Positions 16,628 through 23,845 of a stretch of 29,308 nucleotides of DNA are shown in pieces (the stretch's first letter is position 1; every line of letters begins with the position of its first letter). A program made the translations under genes and the position numbers. Origin of the DNA: Candidatus Avipropionibacterium avicola. GTDB lineage: Bacteria > Actinomycetota > Actinomycetes > Propionibacteriales > Propionibacteriaceae. The notes beneath the pieces are model-generated. The model was not told where the DNA came from. It made no database searches and saw nothing but the letters and a program-made list of their open reading frames with translations. Where the stretch lies: assembly GCA_018715445.1 (NCBI GenBank), contig DVLP01000310.1:1-29308 (forward strand), in the 5' to 3' direction.

Positions 16628-17593
16628 ATGTTGACTGCTGAAGCCCTCGCCGAAGCCACCTCGCTCGTCGGCCGGCACGTCCCGGTGACGCCCTGTTACC
16701 GATGGCCCCTGCTCGAAGAGGCAACCGGGACGCACACCTGGGTCAAGCACGAGGACGCCACCCCGACCGGGGCCTTCAAGGTGCGCGGCGGGTTGGTCTT
16801 CGCTGATCACCTTGCTGCGGCGAGCAGTCCACCAGCGGGACTGATCGCTGCCACGCGCGGCAATCACGGGCAGTCAGTCGCCTTCGCCGCCCAGCGTCAT
16901 GGGCTCCCGGCCACCATCGTCGTACCGGAGGGCAACAGCACCGCCAAGAACAACTCGATGCGGGCCTTCGGTGCCGAGCTGGTGATCCACGGCCACGACT
17001 TCCAGGAGTCGTTGGAGCATGCCACGGCACTGGCTCGCGAACGGGACCTGGTGTTCGTCCCGTCCTTCCACCCCGACCTGGTGGCCGGGGTGGCCACCGG
17101 GGCGGCCGAGCTGCACGCACAGGCCGGACCGCTCGACGTCGCCTATGTGCCGGTCGGTCTCGGGTCAGGGATCTGTGCCCACATGGCGGTGCGAGACCTT
17201 CTCGGGCTCGACACCGAGATCGTCGGCGTCGTGGCTGACGGTGCACCGACGCATGCCCTGTCGTACGAGGCCGGCCGCCCGGTGCCGACCGAGTCGGCCG
17301 ACACCTTCGTCGACGGGGTCGCCACGCGGACACCGGTGCCGGACGCCGTCGCCGCGATGGTGGCCGGGGTGTCCCGCTTCGTACGGATCAGTGAGGCTGA
17401 TGCCCTGGAGGCGATGCGGCTGATGTGGCACACCACCCGCCACATGCCGGAGCCGGCCGGTGCCCTGTCGTTGGGCGGGTTGTTGGCCGATCAGCATCGA
17501 CGTCCGGGCCTGCGCTGTGCAGTGATCCTGTCCGGTGGCAACTGTGACGACGACCTGGTCCGTGCGGTCGCCTCGGGTGATCATGCCCGATAG
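16628..17593 (+). CDS. Threonine/serine dehydratase-like PLP (fold II) enzyme
   Basis: 321 aa from ATG 16628. The PLP lysine lies in TGAFKVRGG (Lys51), as in threonine dehydratases; ATRGNHGQSVAFAAQ at about 80-94 binds the substrate carboxylate; VGLGSGICA near 181 is the phosphate-binding glycine loop; LSGGNCD near 305-311 is the final cofactor contact. It lacks a regulatory C-terminal domain, so it is the catabolic or short type, deaminating threonine or serine, possibly acting on hydroxyaspartate. GGAG ends only 2 nt before the ATG, which is tight; TTG at 16631 cannot be excluded. Its 3' end overlaps the convergent VOC gene by 13 bp. Confidence 0.88.
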   Translation: MLTAEALAEATSLVGRHVPVTPCYRWPLLEEATGTHTWVKHEDATPTGAFKVRGGLVFADHLAAASSPPAGLIAATRGNHGQSVAFAAQRHGLPATIVVPEGNSTAKNNSMRAFGAELVIHGHDFQESLEHATALARERDLVFVPSFHPDLVAGVATGAAELHAQAGPLDVAYVPVGLGSGICAHMAVRDLLGLDTEIVGVVADGAPTHALSYEAGRPVPTESADTFVDGVATRTPVPDAVAAMVAGVSRFVRISEADALEAMRLMWHTTRHMPEPAGALSLGGLLADQHRRPGLRCAVILSGGNCDDDLVRAVASGDHAR

Positions 17594-17961
17594 AGGCAGA
17601 AGGGATGTCCTTCCGGATCGATCAGCACCCGGACATCCTCCTGCGGCTGGAACTCCGCCAGTCGTGCACCCAGGGCGACGGCATCCTCGGTCGCCCCGGC
17701 CAAGTCGTTCACCGCGATGTCGAGGTGGAGTTGCATCCCCGGTCGACCGGCCTCGCCCGGCCACACCGGCGGCTCGTGGTGGGGCTCGAGTTGGACCGCG
17801 AGGTTGAACGGGTGCCCGGGCATGCCCAAGGTCACCCAGGTCTCCTCGTCGTCGCTGAGCTGCCACCCCAACAGGTCGGCCCAGAACCGTCCCAGCGCTC
17901 TCGGGTTGCGTGCTCCCAGCACGGTGCCGAGCCAACCGTCCTTGCTCCGTCCGCGGATCAT
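17581..17961 (-). CDS. VOC-family (glyoxalase/bleomycin-resistance fold) protein
   Basis: 126 aa from ATG 17961, chosen for the strong AGGAGG 6 nt before it; the longer start at 18003 lacks this. The sequence shows the two beta-alpha-beta-beta-beta units of the vicinal oxygen chelate fold: an N-terminal GARNPRALGRFWADLLGW, a central LHLDIAVNDL and the C-terminal VLIDPEGHPFCLYRA. The last is typical of the VOC glyoxalase-like group. The substrate is unknown; many single-copy actinobacterial members have no proven activity. Overlaps the dehydratase 3' end by 13 bp in convergent orientation. Confidence 0.9.
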   Translation of the reverse strand: MIRGRSKDGWLGTVLGARNPRALGRFWADLLGWQLSDDEETWVTLGMPGHPFNLAVQLEPHHEPPVWPGEAGRPGMQLHLDIAVNDLAGATEDAVALGARLAEFQPQEDVRVLIDPEGHPFCLYRA

Positions 17962-18086
17962 GGGGACCTCCTGTCCGTGCCCGACCGGCCTCGGCCGGGT
18001 CACCGACCTCCACGGTAGACCGGGTCGGCTCGGTCCGGGCCAGGTGACACAGCATGGCTGGTCCGCGACACACAGGGTCGGGTTGG

Positions 18087-18121
18087 TTGCGGGCCGCTCC
18101 GGTTCACTCTAATCTGGAACC
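18087..18121 (+). promoter_or_regulatory. Possible ahpC promoter in the 276-bp gap before it
   Basis: The stretch 17962-18237 has no convincing gene. It holds TCTAAT at 18108-18113 (5/6 to a -10 box), a weak TTGCGG at 18087-18092, and an inverted repeat GGTTC-N11-GAACC at 18101-18121 spanning the -10. The last could be a regulator site. The leader to ahpC would be about 115 nt. All parts are weak. Confidence 0.3.
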
Positions 18122-18237
18122 AGTCAAAAGTCGGGGTGGGTCATGGGTCCACCAAGGTGTCCTTGCAGGGGTGCAGGTCGGAACCGCGCACCCCGAGGCT
18201 TCTGCCACACACGCAACGAGCAAGGAGAACCTCGCGC

Positions 18238-18801
18238 ATGTCCATGATCAACCAGACCATCGGTGAGTGGAAGGCGACCGCCTTCGTCAACGGGGAGTTC
18301 GTCGACTACTCCTCCGCCGATGTCGCCGGCAAGTGGGCGATCTACTTCTTCTATCCCGCCGACTTCACCTTCGTCTGCCCGACCGAGCTGGGCGACCTGG
18401 CTGACCATCACGAGGAGCTCAAGGGCCTCGGGGTCGAGGTGTTCTCGGTCTCCACCGACACCCACTTCACCCACAAGGCCTGGCACGCCTCGTCGGACAC
18501 CATCAACAAGATCACCTACCCGATGTTGGGCGACCCGACCCACGCCATCTCGCGCCAGTTCGACGTGCTGCGTGAGGACGAGGGCCTGGCCAACCGCGGC
18601 ACCTTCCTGGTTGATCCGGACGGCGTCGTGCAGTTCTTCGAGATCACCGCCGAGGGTATCGGCCGCAACGCCGCCGAGCTGGTCCGCAAGGTCAAGGCCG
18701 CGCAATACGTGCGCAACCACCCGGGCGAGGTCTGCCCGGCCAAGTGGGAAGAGGGCGAGGACACCCTGGCCCCGTCGTTCGACCTCGTGGGCAAGATCTG
18801 A
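18238..18801 (+). CDS. ahpC: Alkyl hydroperoxide reductase C (typical 2-Cys peroxiredoxin)
   Basis: 187 aa, exactly the usual AhpC length. The peroxidatic Cys47 lies in DFTFVCPTE and the resolving Cys166 in GEVCPAKW; Thr44 and the later Arg120 (NRGTFL) complete the active site. It reduces hydrogen peroxide and organic peroxides in the cytoplasm. AAGGAG at 18222-18227 stands 10 nt before the ATG; a second ATG six bases on is an alternative. The TGA overlaps the ahpF ATG (TGATG), so the reductase is translationally coupled. The sequence is of the AhpC/AhpF-dependent type seen in many bacteria, not the mycobacterial AhpC/AhpD type. Confidence 0.97.
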   Translation: MSMINQTIGEWKATAFVNGEFVDYSSADVAGKWAIYFFYPADFTFVCPTELGDLADHHEELKGLGVEVFSVSTDTHFTHKAWHASSDTINKITYPMLGDPTHAISRQFDVLREDEGLANRGTFLVDPDGVVQFFEITAEGIGRNAAELVRKVKAAQYVRNHPGEVCPAKWEEGEDTLAPSFDLVGKI

Positions 18802-20384
18802 TGCTCGACCCGACCTCGCTCGAGCAGCTCAGCTCGGTCCTGACGAACCTGCGCGCACCCATCGAGCTTGTCAGCACACTGGATGAGTCCCCCAAGGGCG
18901 TCCAGATGGCTGAGCTGCTCGACGAGGTCGCCACCACCTCGGACAAGGTGACCCATGTGCGTACGGGGGACGACGCGCGTCGCCCGTCGTTCCGGATCGT
19001 GCGCTCCGGCACCGATGTCGAGGTGACCTTCGCCGGGTCTCCCCTGGGACATGAGTTCCCGTCGTTGATGTTGGCGATGCTCCATGTCAGCGGACATCCG
19101 CCCAAGATCGACGCCGCCATGGTGGAGCAGATCCAGTCGCTGGACACCGACCTCCACTTCGAGACCTATCTGTCGCTGACCTGTCAGAACTGCCCCGATG
19201 TGGTGCAGTCACTCAACATCATGAGTGTGCTGAACCCTCGCATCACCCACACCGCGATCGAGGGCGGCACCTTCGAGGCCGAGGTCAACGACCGCAACAT
19301 CCAGGCGGTCCCGACGGTGTACCTCAACGGGGAACTGTTCGGCAGCGGGAGGATGTCGCTGGCCGACATCCTGTCCAAGGTGGACGACTCCCATGAGGAG
19401 AAGGCGGCCGCGCAACTGGCCGAACGGGATCCTTACGAGGTCCTGGTCGTCGGCGGTGGACCCGCCGGTGCAGCCGCAGCGCTCTACACCGCCCGCAAGG
19501 GCATCCGGACCGGCATCATCACCGACCGGTTCGGCGGGCAGCTGCTCGACACCATGGCGATCGAGAACTATCCCTCCATCACCCACACCGAGGGCCCCCG
19601 GATGGCTGCCGACCTGCAGCAGCACGTCCAGGCCTACGACGTCGACGTGATCACCTCGGTGCAGGCCTCGCAACTGGTGCCGGCCGAGACCACCGGTGGC
19701 ATGCACACCGTCGAGCTCACCAACGGCGCCCAGCTGACCAGTCGGTCCGTGGTGATCGCCTCGGGGGCTCGCTGGCGCACGATGGACGTCCCGGGCGAGC
19801 AGGAGTACCGCAATGCCGGTGTCACCTTCTGCCCGCACTGCGACGGCCCGCTGTTCAAGGGCAAGCGCGTCGCGGTGATCGGGGGCGGCAACTCCGGCGT
19901 CGAGGCCGCGATCGACCTGGCCGGGATCGTCGGTCACGTCACGGTCGTGGAGTTCCTCGACGAGATGAAGGCCGACCAGGTGCTGCAGGACAAGCTCCGC
20001 AGCCTCCCGAACGTGGACGTGCTGCTGGGTCGACGCACCACCGAAGTGGTCGGCGACGGGACCCGGGTGACCGGGCTGGCCCACGCTCCACGCGACGGTG
20101 GCGAAGCCGTCGTCACCGAGCTCGACGGAGTGTTCGTCCAGATCGGACTGCTGCCCAACACCGAATGGGTCGCCGACGTCCTGGATCGCAACCAGCACGG
20201 GGAGATCCTGATCGACAGCCGCGGCGCGACCAATGTCGCGGGTGTCTTCGGCGCCGGTGACTGCACGACGATCTCGTACAAACAGATCACCACGGCCAGC
20301 GGATCCGGAGCGACCGCGGCGCTGACCGCCTTCGACCACTTGATCCGGTCGTCGGTCGACGACGGTGCCCTGGTGGAGGCCTGA
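18801..20384 (+). CDS. ahpF: Alkyl hydroperoxide reductase subunit F (NADH:AhpC reductase)
   Basis: 527 aa, normal for AhpF. The N-terminal tandem thioredoxin-like domain has CQNC at 128-131; the FAD domain begins with VVGGGPAGAAAALYTARKG near 216; the thioredoxin-reductase-like redox centre is CPHC at 344-347; the NADH-binding VAVIGGGNSGVEAA follows; and FGAGDCTTISYKQI near the end binds FAD. It passes electrons from NADH to AhpC. The ATG overlaps the ahpC stop. A strong terminator follows, so ahpCF is a two-gene unit. Confidence 0.97.
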   Translation: MLDPTSLEQLSSVLTNLRAPIELVSTLDESPKGVQMAELLDEVATTSDKVTHVRTGDDARRPSFRIVRSGTDVEVTFAGSPLGHEFPSLMLAMLHVSGHPPKIDAAMVEQIQSLDTDLHFETYLSLTCQNCPDVVQSLNIMSVLNPRITHTAIEGGTFEAEVNDRNIQAVPTVYLNGELFGSGRMSLADILSKVDDSHEEKAAAQLAERDPYEVLVVGGGPAGAAAALYTARKGIRTGIITDRFGGQLLDTMAIENYPSITHTEGPRMAADLQQHVQAYDVDVITSVQASQLVPAETTGGMHTVELTNGAQLTSRSVVIASGARWRTMDVPGEQEYRNAGVTFCPHCDGPLFKGKRVAVIGGGNSGVEAAIDLAGIVGHVTVVEFLDEMKADQVLQDKLRSLPNVDVLLGRRTTEVVGDGTRVTGLAHAPRDGGEAVVTELDGVFVQIGLLPNTEWVADVLDRNQHGEILIDSRGATNVAGVFGAGDCTTISYKQITTASGSGATAALTAFDHLIRSSVDDGALVEA

Positions 20385-20404
20385 GCCACCGCACCACACC
20401 AGTT

Positions 20405-20442
20405 CGAGGGGCGTCCCGCACACCGCGGGGCGCCCCTCGTTT
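20405..20442 (+). terminator. Intrinsic terminator after ahpF
   Basis: A 15-bp stem (left arm 20405-20419, right arm 20425-20439) with one G-T pair, a 5-nt loop and then TTT. The arms are CGAGGGGCGTCCCGC and GCGGGGCGCCCCTCG. It ends 58 bp after ahpF and could also act on the opposite strand for the Abi-like gene. Confidence 0.85.
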
Positions 20443-20463
20443 GTCAGTCGAGCCCCGACGAAC

Positions 20464-21039
20464 TCACCTCTTCAACGGATACCGTTCAAGGAGAGTAGGC
20501 ACTCCACTGCTTGCCTCTATGTAGCCCTTCAGGTCCGGATCCAGATAGCCGGCGAGATCGGTGAGGTCGTCGTACCGCGCTGCAACATCCGCCGACCAGA
20601 TCCGATGGTGGTGACCGATCCGATTGCGAATGGTCCGCAATCTCGCGACCCGGTCATGAACCGTTGCACGAGCACGGTCGGGCGCGCCGGGAAAGGCTGC
20701 GGCGAGGTCTGGCCACAGGAACGTCTGCTGCTTGGAGAGCATCTGGTGCCAGAACCCAAACGGAAGCTCGGACACAATCTGGTTGCCGTCAACTCTCTTG
20801 TGGTTCCTTCGCACCCGCTTCTGCGCTTCCTGGATCTCGAGGTAGGGATGATTGTGCCGTCCATGACCTCGCGCATCACGGCCCAGCTCCCGTGCGTCAT
20901 CGAAGACCCACAGGCTTGAGCGCAGTCTCCTCCTGTGCCGCTGCGCCAGTCGCCGATCAATCGCATTGCGCAGCGCCACTTCAACATGCCCCAGCGACTC
21001 CCAGAACGTCGATGCGAGCGTGGCATTCCACTCGTACAA
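20464..21039 (-). CDS. Abi-like HEPN-domain protein, N-terminally short
   Basis: 191 aa from TTG 21039. The sequence follows the Abi_2/Abi-like family: YEWNATLASTFWESLGHVEV, VALRNAIDRR, then ELPFGFWHQMLSK in the middle, and the HEPN ribonuclease motif R-x4-H as RNRIGH at 138-143, then ...PDLKGYIEASSGVP near the end. By family knowledge these are abortive-infection proteins with predicted RNase activity. The family usually has 25-30 more N-terminal residues before Y-x-W-N; here a TAG 12 codons upstream of the TTG closes the frame, so the start may be lost or in another frame. It overlaps the PIN gene 3' end by 59 bp. Intact function is uncertain; the C-terminal core is complete. Confidence 0.75.
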   Translation of the reverse strand: MYEWNATLASTFWESLGHVEVALRNAIDRRLAQRHRRRLRSSLWVFDDARELGRDARGHGRHNHPYLEIQEAQKRVRRNHKRVDGNQIVSELPFGFWHQMLSKQQTFLWPDLAAAFPGAPDRARATVHDRVARLRTIRNRIGHHHRIWSADVAARYDDLTDLAGYLDPDLKGYIEASSGVPTLLERYPLKR

Positions 21040-21655
21040 GATGACCCAGAAGCGCCTCGCAGCGGATGCAGACTACGCCTCGGAAGATCGTGCTCGGCTG
21101 GTCTGGATCAGCCTGGGCCGGTGCCGTGTCGTAGGCGCCGGCGAACTGTCCGGTCAGTCGGGGATGTCTGAGGCCGAGCATCCGGTGGATCTCGGAGGCC
21201 GTGCGCGAGGGGCTCTTCTGCACGGCCGCGAGCAGGTCAACCCCCTCCACGTACGCCCGTTCGGTGAATCGTGACGCCATGAAGTATTCCGGGTTCACCG
21301 CGCTCAGCCCATGCGCCAAAAGGTCATCGAATGCAAAGGAATCCGCGTCGGTCGTGATCAGATGCCTGGCTCCCGCACGGATCGCGTCAGCGAGCACCTG
21401 CCGATCCTCAGGCGTACTGGTCACCAGACCTTCTGTGTGCGGCGCGGTTGGCGACAGTTCGGTGCCCAAAATCTCCTGGCGCACGATCGATGTCCGCGAT
21501 GCCCGGCCGCGAGCATGCCGATCGGCCTCAGCCTCGACGTGCCTCGACCACGTCCACCGCAGGCCATCCGCACGCGCACCCGCGATCAGCAAGGTGCGTG
21601 TGATAAGTGAGGCAAGGGCATTCGCGTCCAGGAAGAGCAGCGGCGCTTCACTCAC
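20981..21655 (-). CDS. PIN-domain toxin (type II toxin-antitoxin-like ribonuclease)
   Basis: 224 aa from GTG 21655, which overlaps the end of the antitoxin remnant by 8 bp. PIN features are visible: FLDANALA with Asp10, an acidic HVEAEAD near 39-45, and a late acidic pair in GARHLITTDADSFAFDDL (Asp103, Asp105). The conserved TPEDRQVLADAI precedes it. PIN domains are Mg-dependent RNases of toxin-antitoxin systems. The C-terminal 45-50 residues after AGAYDTAP look unlike family sequence and run over the Abi-like reading frame, so the native stop may have been lost. Its antitoxin is broken, so the toxin is either unexpressed, inactive or neutralised by another copy. Confidence 0.8.
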   Translation of the reverse strand: MSEAPLLFLDANALASLITRTLLIAGARADGLRWTWSRHVEAEADRHARGRASRTSIVRQEILGTELSPTAPHTEGLVTSTPEDRQVLADAIRAGARHLITTDADSFAFDDLLAHGLSAVNPEYFMASRFTERAYVEGVDLLAAVQKSPSRTASEIHRMLGLRHPRLTGQFAGAYDTAPAQADPDQPSTIFRGVVCIRCEALLGHLVRVECHARIDVLGVAGAC

Positions 21656-21725
21656 CGAGCAGCTCGGCCTCGATGTCGGCGGCGGACGCTTCAGCCATGC
21701 GGCGCATGAGTTGGGACTGCTGCAT
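21648..21725 (-). pseudogene. Antitoxin C-terminal remnant before the PIN gene
   Basis: A 25-codon open stretch, beginning with an ATG at 21725 and ending in TGA overlapping the PIN start. It reads MQQSQLMRRM followed by AEASAADIEAELLGE. Its position, its overlap with the toxin gene and the amphipathic acidic tail fit the C-terminal toxin-binding end of an antitoxin. The DNA-binding N-terminus is missing because the IS remnant starts 10 bp upstream. Confidence 0.55.
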
Positions 21726-21735
21726 GGATGATGGA

Positions 21736-21758
21736 TGACAGTTGGGGTGTCAGGCCGC
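21736..21758 (+). repeat. 23-bp inverted repeat, left copy
   Basis: TGACAGTTGGGGTGTCA plus six more bases; exact inverse of 29135-29157. It is the outer end of the IS3-type element and bounds the 7.4-kb segment. Confidence 0.9.
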
Positions 21759-21860
21759 AGGGCCCGCGGCGGGGTTCATGATGGCCTCGTGCTCGATGGG
21801 GTCAATCGGCCCAGCCGAGCCTGTCGGTGGTGGTTGCGTTCGATACACGTGATGGTCGGC
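21736..21860 (-). mobile_element. Left IS3-family remnant (transposase 3' end and terminal repeat)
   Basis: On the minus strand this encodes the end of an IS3 transposase, close to that at 29143: ATCGAACGCA..., then LGRLTPIE-like bases with a 1-bp loss (frameshift), then EAIMNPAAGPAA and the stop at 21750. The first 23 bases (starting TGACAGTTGGGG) are identical in inverse to those ending at 29157. A 9-bp deletion is also visible against the right copy. The rest of the element is gone; similarity fades near 21860. Confidence 0.85.
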
Positions 21861-22008
21861 CTCCAGGCGCCATCGGACGCTGATGCCCCACGTCCGCGGA
21901 ATCTCTGGTGGCAGATCCTCCCCGGAAGGGAGATACTCGAGCCACGGTCTCAACCCGCCGGGGTACCGTACTGTCGCGGGCCCGCTCGCCGAGTCCGAGA
22001 CAGCGCAC

Positions 22009-22029
22009 AAGGAGCAAGGAGCAAGGAGC
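22009..22029 (+). promoter_or_regulatory. Triple Shine-Dalgarno tandem repeat before the 598-aa gene
   Basis: AAGGAGC is repeated three times without interruption and runs straight into the ATG at 22030. The last copy leaves only 1 nt between GGAG and ATG, the middle one leaves 8 nt, which is near optimal. The decided start at 22030 rests on this. The stretch 21861-22008 upstream holds no gene I can support and presumably the promoter. Confidence 0.8.
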
Positions 22030-23826
22030 ATGACGTCAGTTGCCCCCCACCCGATCATCGATCTCGTCGACGTCGTCTGCTCCCGGATCGAGGGACTGGC
22101 CCCGGAGGCCAAGGACTACGAGGCTGAGGGCGATCCGTGGGGTGTCTGCGCCTTCCTGATCGAGCCGAGCGCGGACGCGTACCACGTCACGGTGGCGAAA
22201 CTGATCGGCCGCGAGCTGCGGACCGACGAGATCGGCATTCCCGCTGAAGCGAAGATTGGGGCGCTGGCGACCGAGTTCGTCACTGCGTTCGCCGAGGAGC
22301 AGGGCGACCTCGAACCGACGCAGGCTATCCAGATCGAGTTCGAGCGCGATCGTCGAAGGGTCATTGTGCGGTACCGCTCTCCGAACCGTTGGGGTAGTCC
22401 ACGGTCGGGGTGGGCCGCCTACACAATGGCCGAGCATCCCGAGATCGCCGGGCCGCTCGATGAACGCTGGAACATTGCCTCGGAGGAGGAACGGCAGGCG
22501 CAGCAGATGATGCGCGACCAGACCGATTCCTATGCGAGTCTGCGCGAACAGATCGAGGACAGCCAGATGTTCCTCGACGAGGTCCGCGCTCGCGTCGTCC
22601 CCGCCTCTGACCAGGCGGAGGTCGAGCGGTATCGCCATCAGAACGGCGACGAGGCCGTCACTGAATGGATCGACCACGCCGCGTTCATCGCCGAGGGCGG
22701 CTTCCTGGAGCTTCATGCTCGCCTTTTCGAGCTCCAGTACACCCGAGGCGACGACCTCCCGACGCTGGTTCGCCGGCTGGAAGAGTGGCACCGCGACACC
22801 ATGCGTGCGTTCCGGCTGTTCGAGCACCGGGCAGGGACGACGGAGTTCGCCACACCCACCCACCATCGTGAGTACTTCGCCATCAAGACCTGTGTCGACC
22901 TGATCTTCGTCGCCACCGTGCTCGGTCGCGCCGACATCGCTCGCGAGATCCTGGATCATCCCGCGATCTCTCATCTGCCGTACCGCCAGTTCGACTCCCT
23001 CGCGGTCGCCCACGGGGTGCCGCAGGACTCCGACCTTCACGCGGATCGCTCGAACGTCTGGCACGAGGACCCACGAAGCAGGCTGTGGCTGAAGGTCGCC
23101 GCTTCGACGCCGGGACGGCGACAGGCAGCGTTCACCAAGTTCGTCCGCTCGTGGCGAGAGGAACTCGCGAAGAAGCGCTGGCGCCAGACGTGGAACTGGG
23201 AAGGTGCCATGCTCGCCGTCCTCTTCGACCTGGATGACAGCGAGGTCCGCGACACCGCCGGCTACCCGGCCGACCTGGTCGACTGCGCCCGCAGCCAGGG
23301 AGTACCGGCTCTCGCCCCAGGCGTGCGGCTGCCGGGACCATGGAAGAAGCCCACCCCGCCGAAGGTCCTCGAACCCGCACGTACCCGCGACCCCCTTACC
23401 TCTCACACCGAGGGTGACGAGCTGCCACTGGCCGACTTCGCCACGCTCCTCACCCCGGTCGACGGTGACCCGGTCCCCGCCACCGATCTCGACGCGCTCC
23501 TCGACGCCGCCGTCGAGACCGGCACCATCCACCTCGTCGACTCCAGCGCTATCGACCGCACCGAGCTCGGCGAGATGCTCCAACTCACCTGCCGCATCGC
23601 CGGCCTCCCCTCCCCGGGCCGGATTCCGGCCCAGATACCCAAGTCCACCCCGAAGGCGCTCACCAAGTTCGACACCTGGCTCGAATCCGTCGGCGTACGC
23701 CTCCTCCAGGTCGATGTCGACTCCGGCGACCATTTCATCGCCCCCGTGCTCGCCGCCGACCACGCCGCTATCGCCGGCCGCACCTGCGCCGGCGTCCGAC
23801 TGATCTCCGCCGACCAGATCCGGTGA
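22030..23826 (+). CDS. Multi-domain immunity-like protein (YezG/DUF600-like + PoNi DUF1910/1911 + DUF6630-like)
   Basis: 598 aa, soluble, no signal peptide or membrane segment. Residues 5-150 resemble the YezG/DUF600 immunity family (short alpha-beta domain ending in a WAAYTMAEHPEIA-type stretch). Residues 160-425 match PoNi immunity proteins: DUF1910-like ELHARLFELQYTRGDDLPTLV at 227-247, then DUF1911-like FTKFVRSWREELAKKRW at 368-384 and WNWEGAMLAVLFDLDDSEVRD with GYPADLVD up to 418. After a Pro-rich linker, residues 540-598 resemble DUF6630 (FDTWLESVGVRLLQVDVDSGDHF). By family knowledge PoNi proteins neutralise PoNe DNase toxins. The neighbouring 1390-aa gene starts 19 bp downstream. No toxin is present. 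Domain calls are by eye; PoNi is the surest. Confidence 0.75.
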   Translation: MTSVAPHPIIDLVDVVCSRIEGLAPEAKDYEAEGDPWGVCAFLIEPSADAYHVTVAKLIGRELRTDEIGIPAEAKIGALATEFVTAFAEEQGDLEPTQAIQIEFERDRRRVIVRYRSPNRWGSPRSGWAAYTMAEHPEIAGPLDERWNIASEEERQAQQMMRDQTDSYASLREQIEDSQMFLDEVRARVVPASDQAEVERYRHQNGDEAVTEWIDHAAFIAEGGFLELHARLFELQYTRGDDLPTLVRRLEEWHRDTMRAFRLFEHRAGTTEFATPTHHREYFAIKTCVDLIFVATVLGRADIAREILDHPAISHLPYRQFDSLAVAHGVPQDSDLHADRSNVWHEDPRSRLWLKVAASTPGRRQAAFTKFVRSWREELAKKRWRQTWNWEGAMLAVLFDLDDSEVRDTAGYPADLVDCARSQGVPALAPGVRLPGPWKKPTPPKVLEPARTRDPLTSHTEGDELPLADFATLLTPVDGDPVPATDLDALLDAAVETGTIHLVDSSAIDRTELGEMLQLTCRIAGLPSPGRIPAQIPKSTPKALTKFDTWLESVGVRLLQVDVDSGDHFIAPVLAADHAAIAGRTCAGVRLISADQIR

Positions 23827-23845
23827 CCCCCAACAGGAGCCAGGA

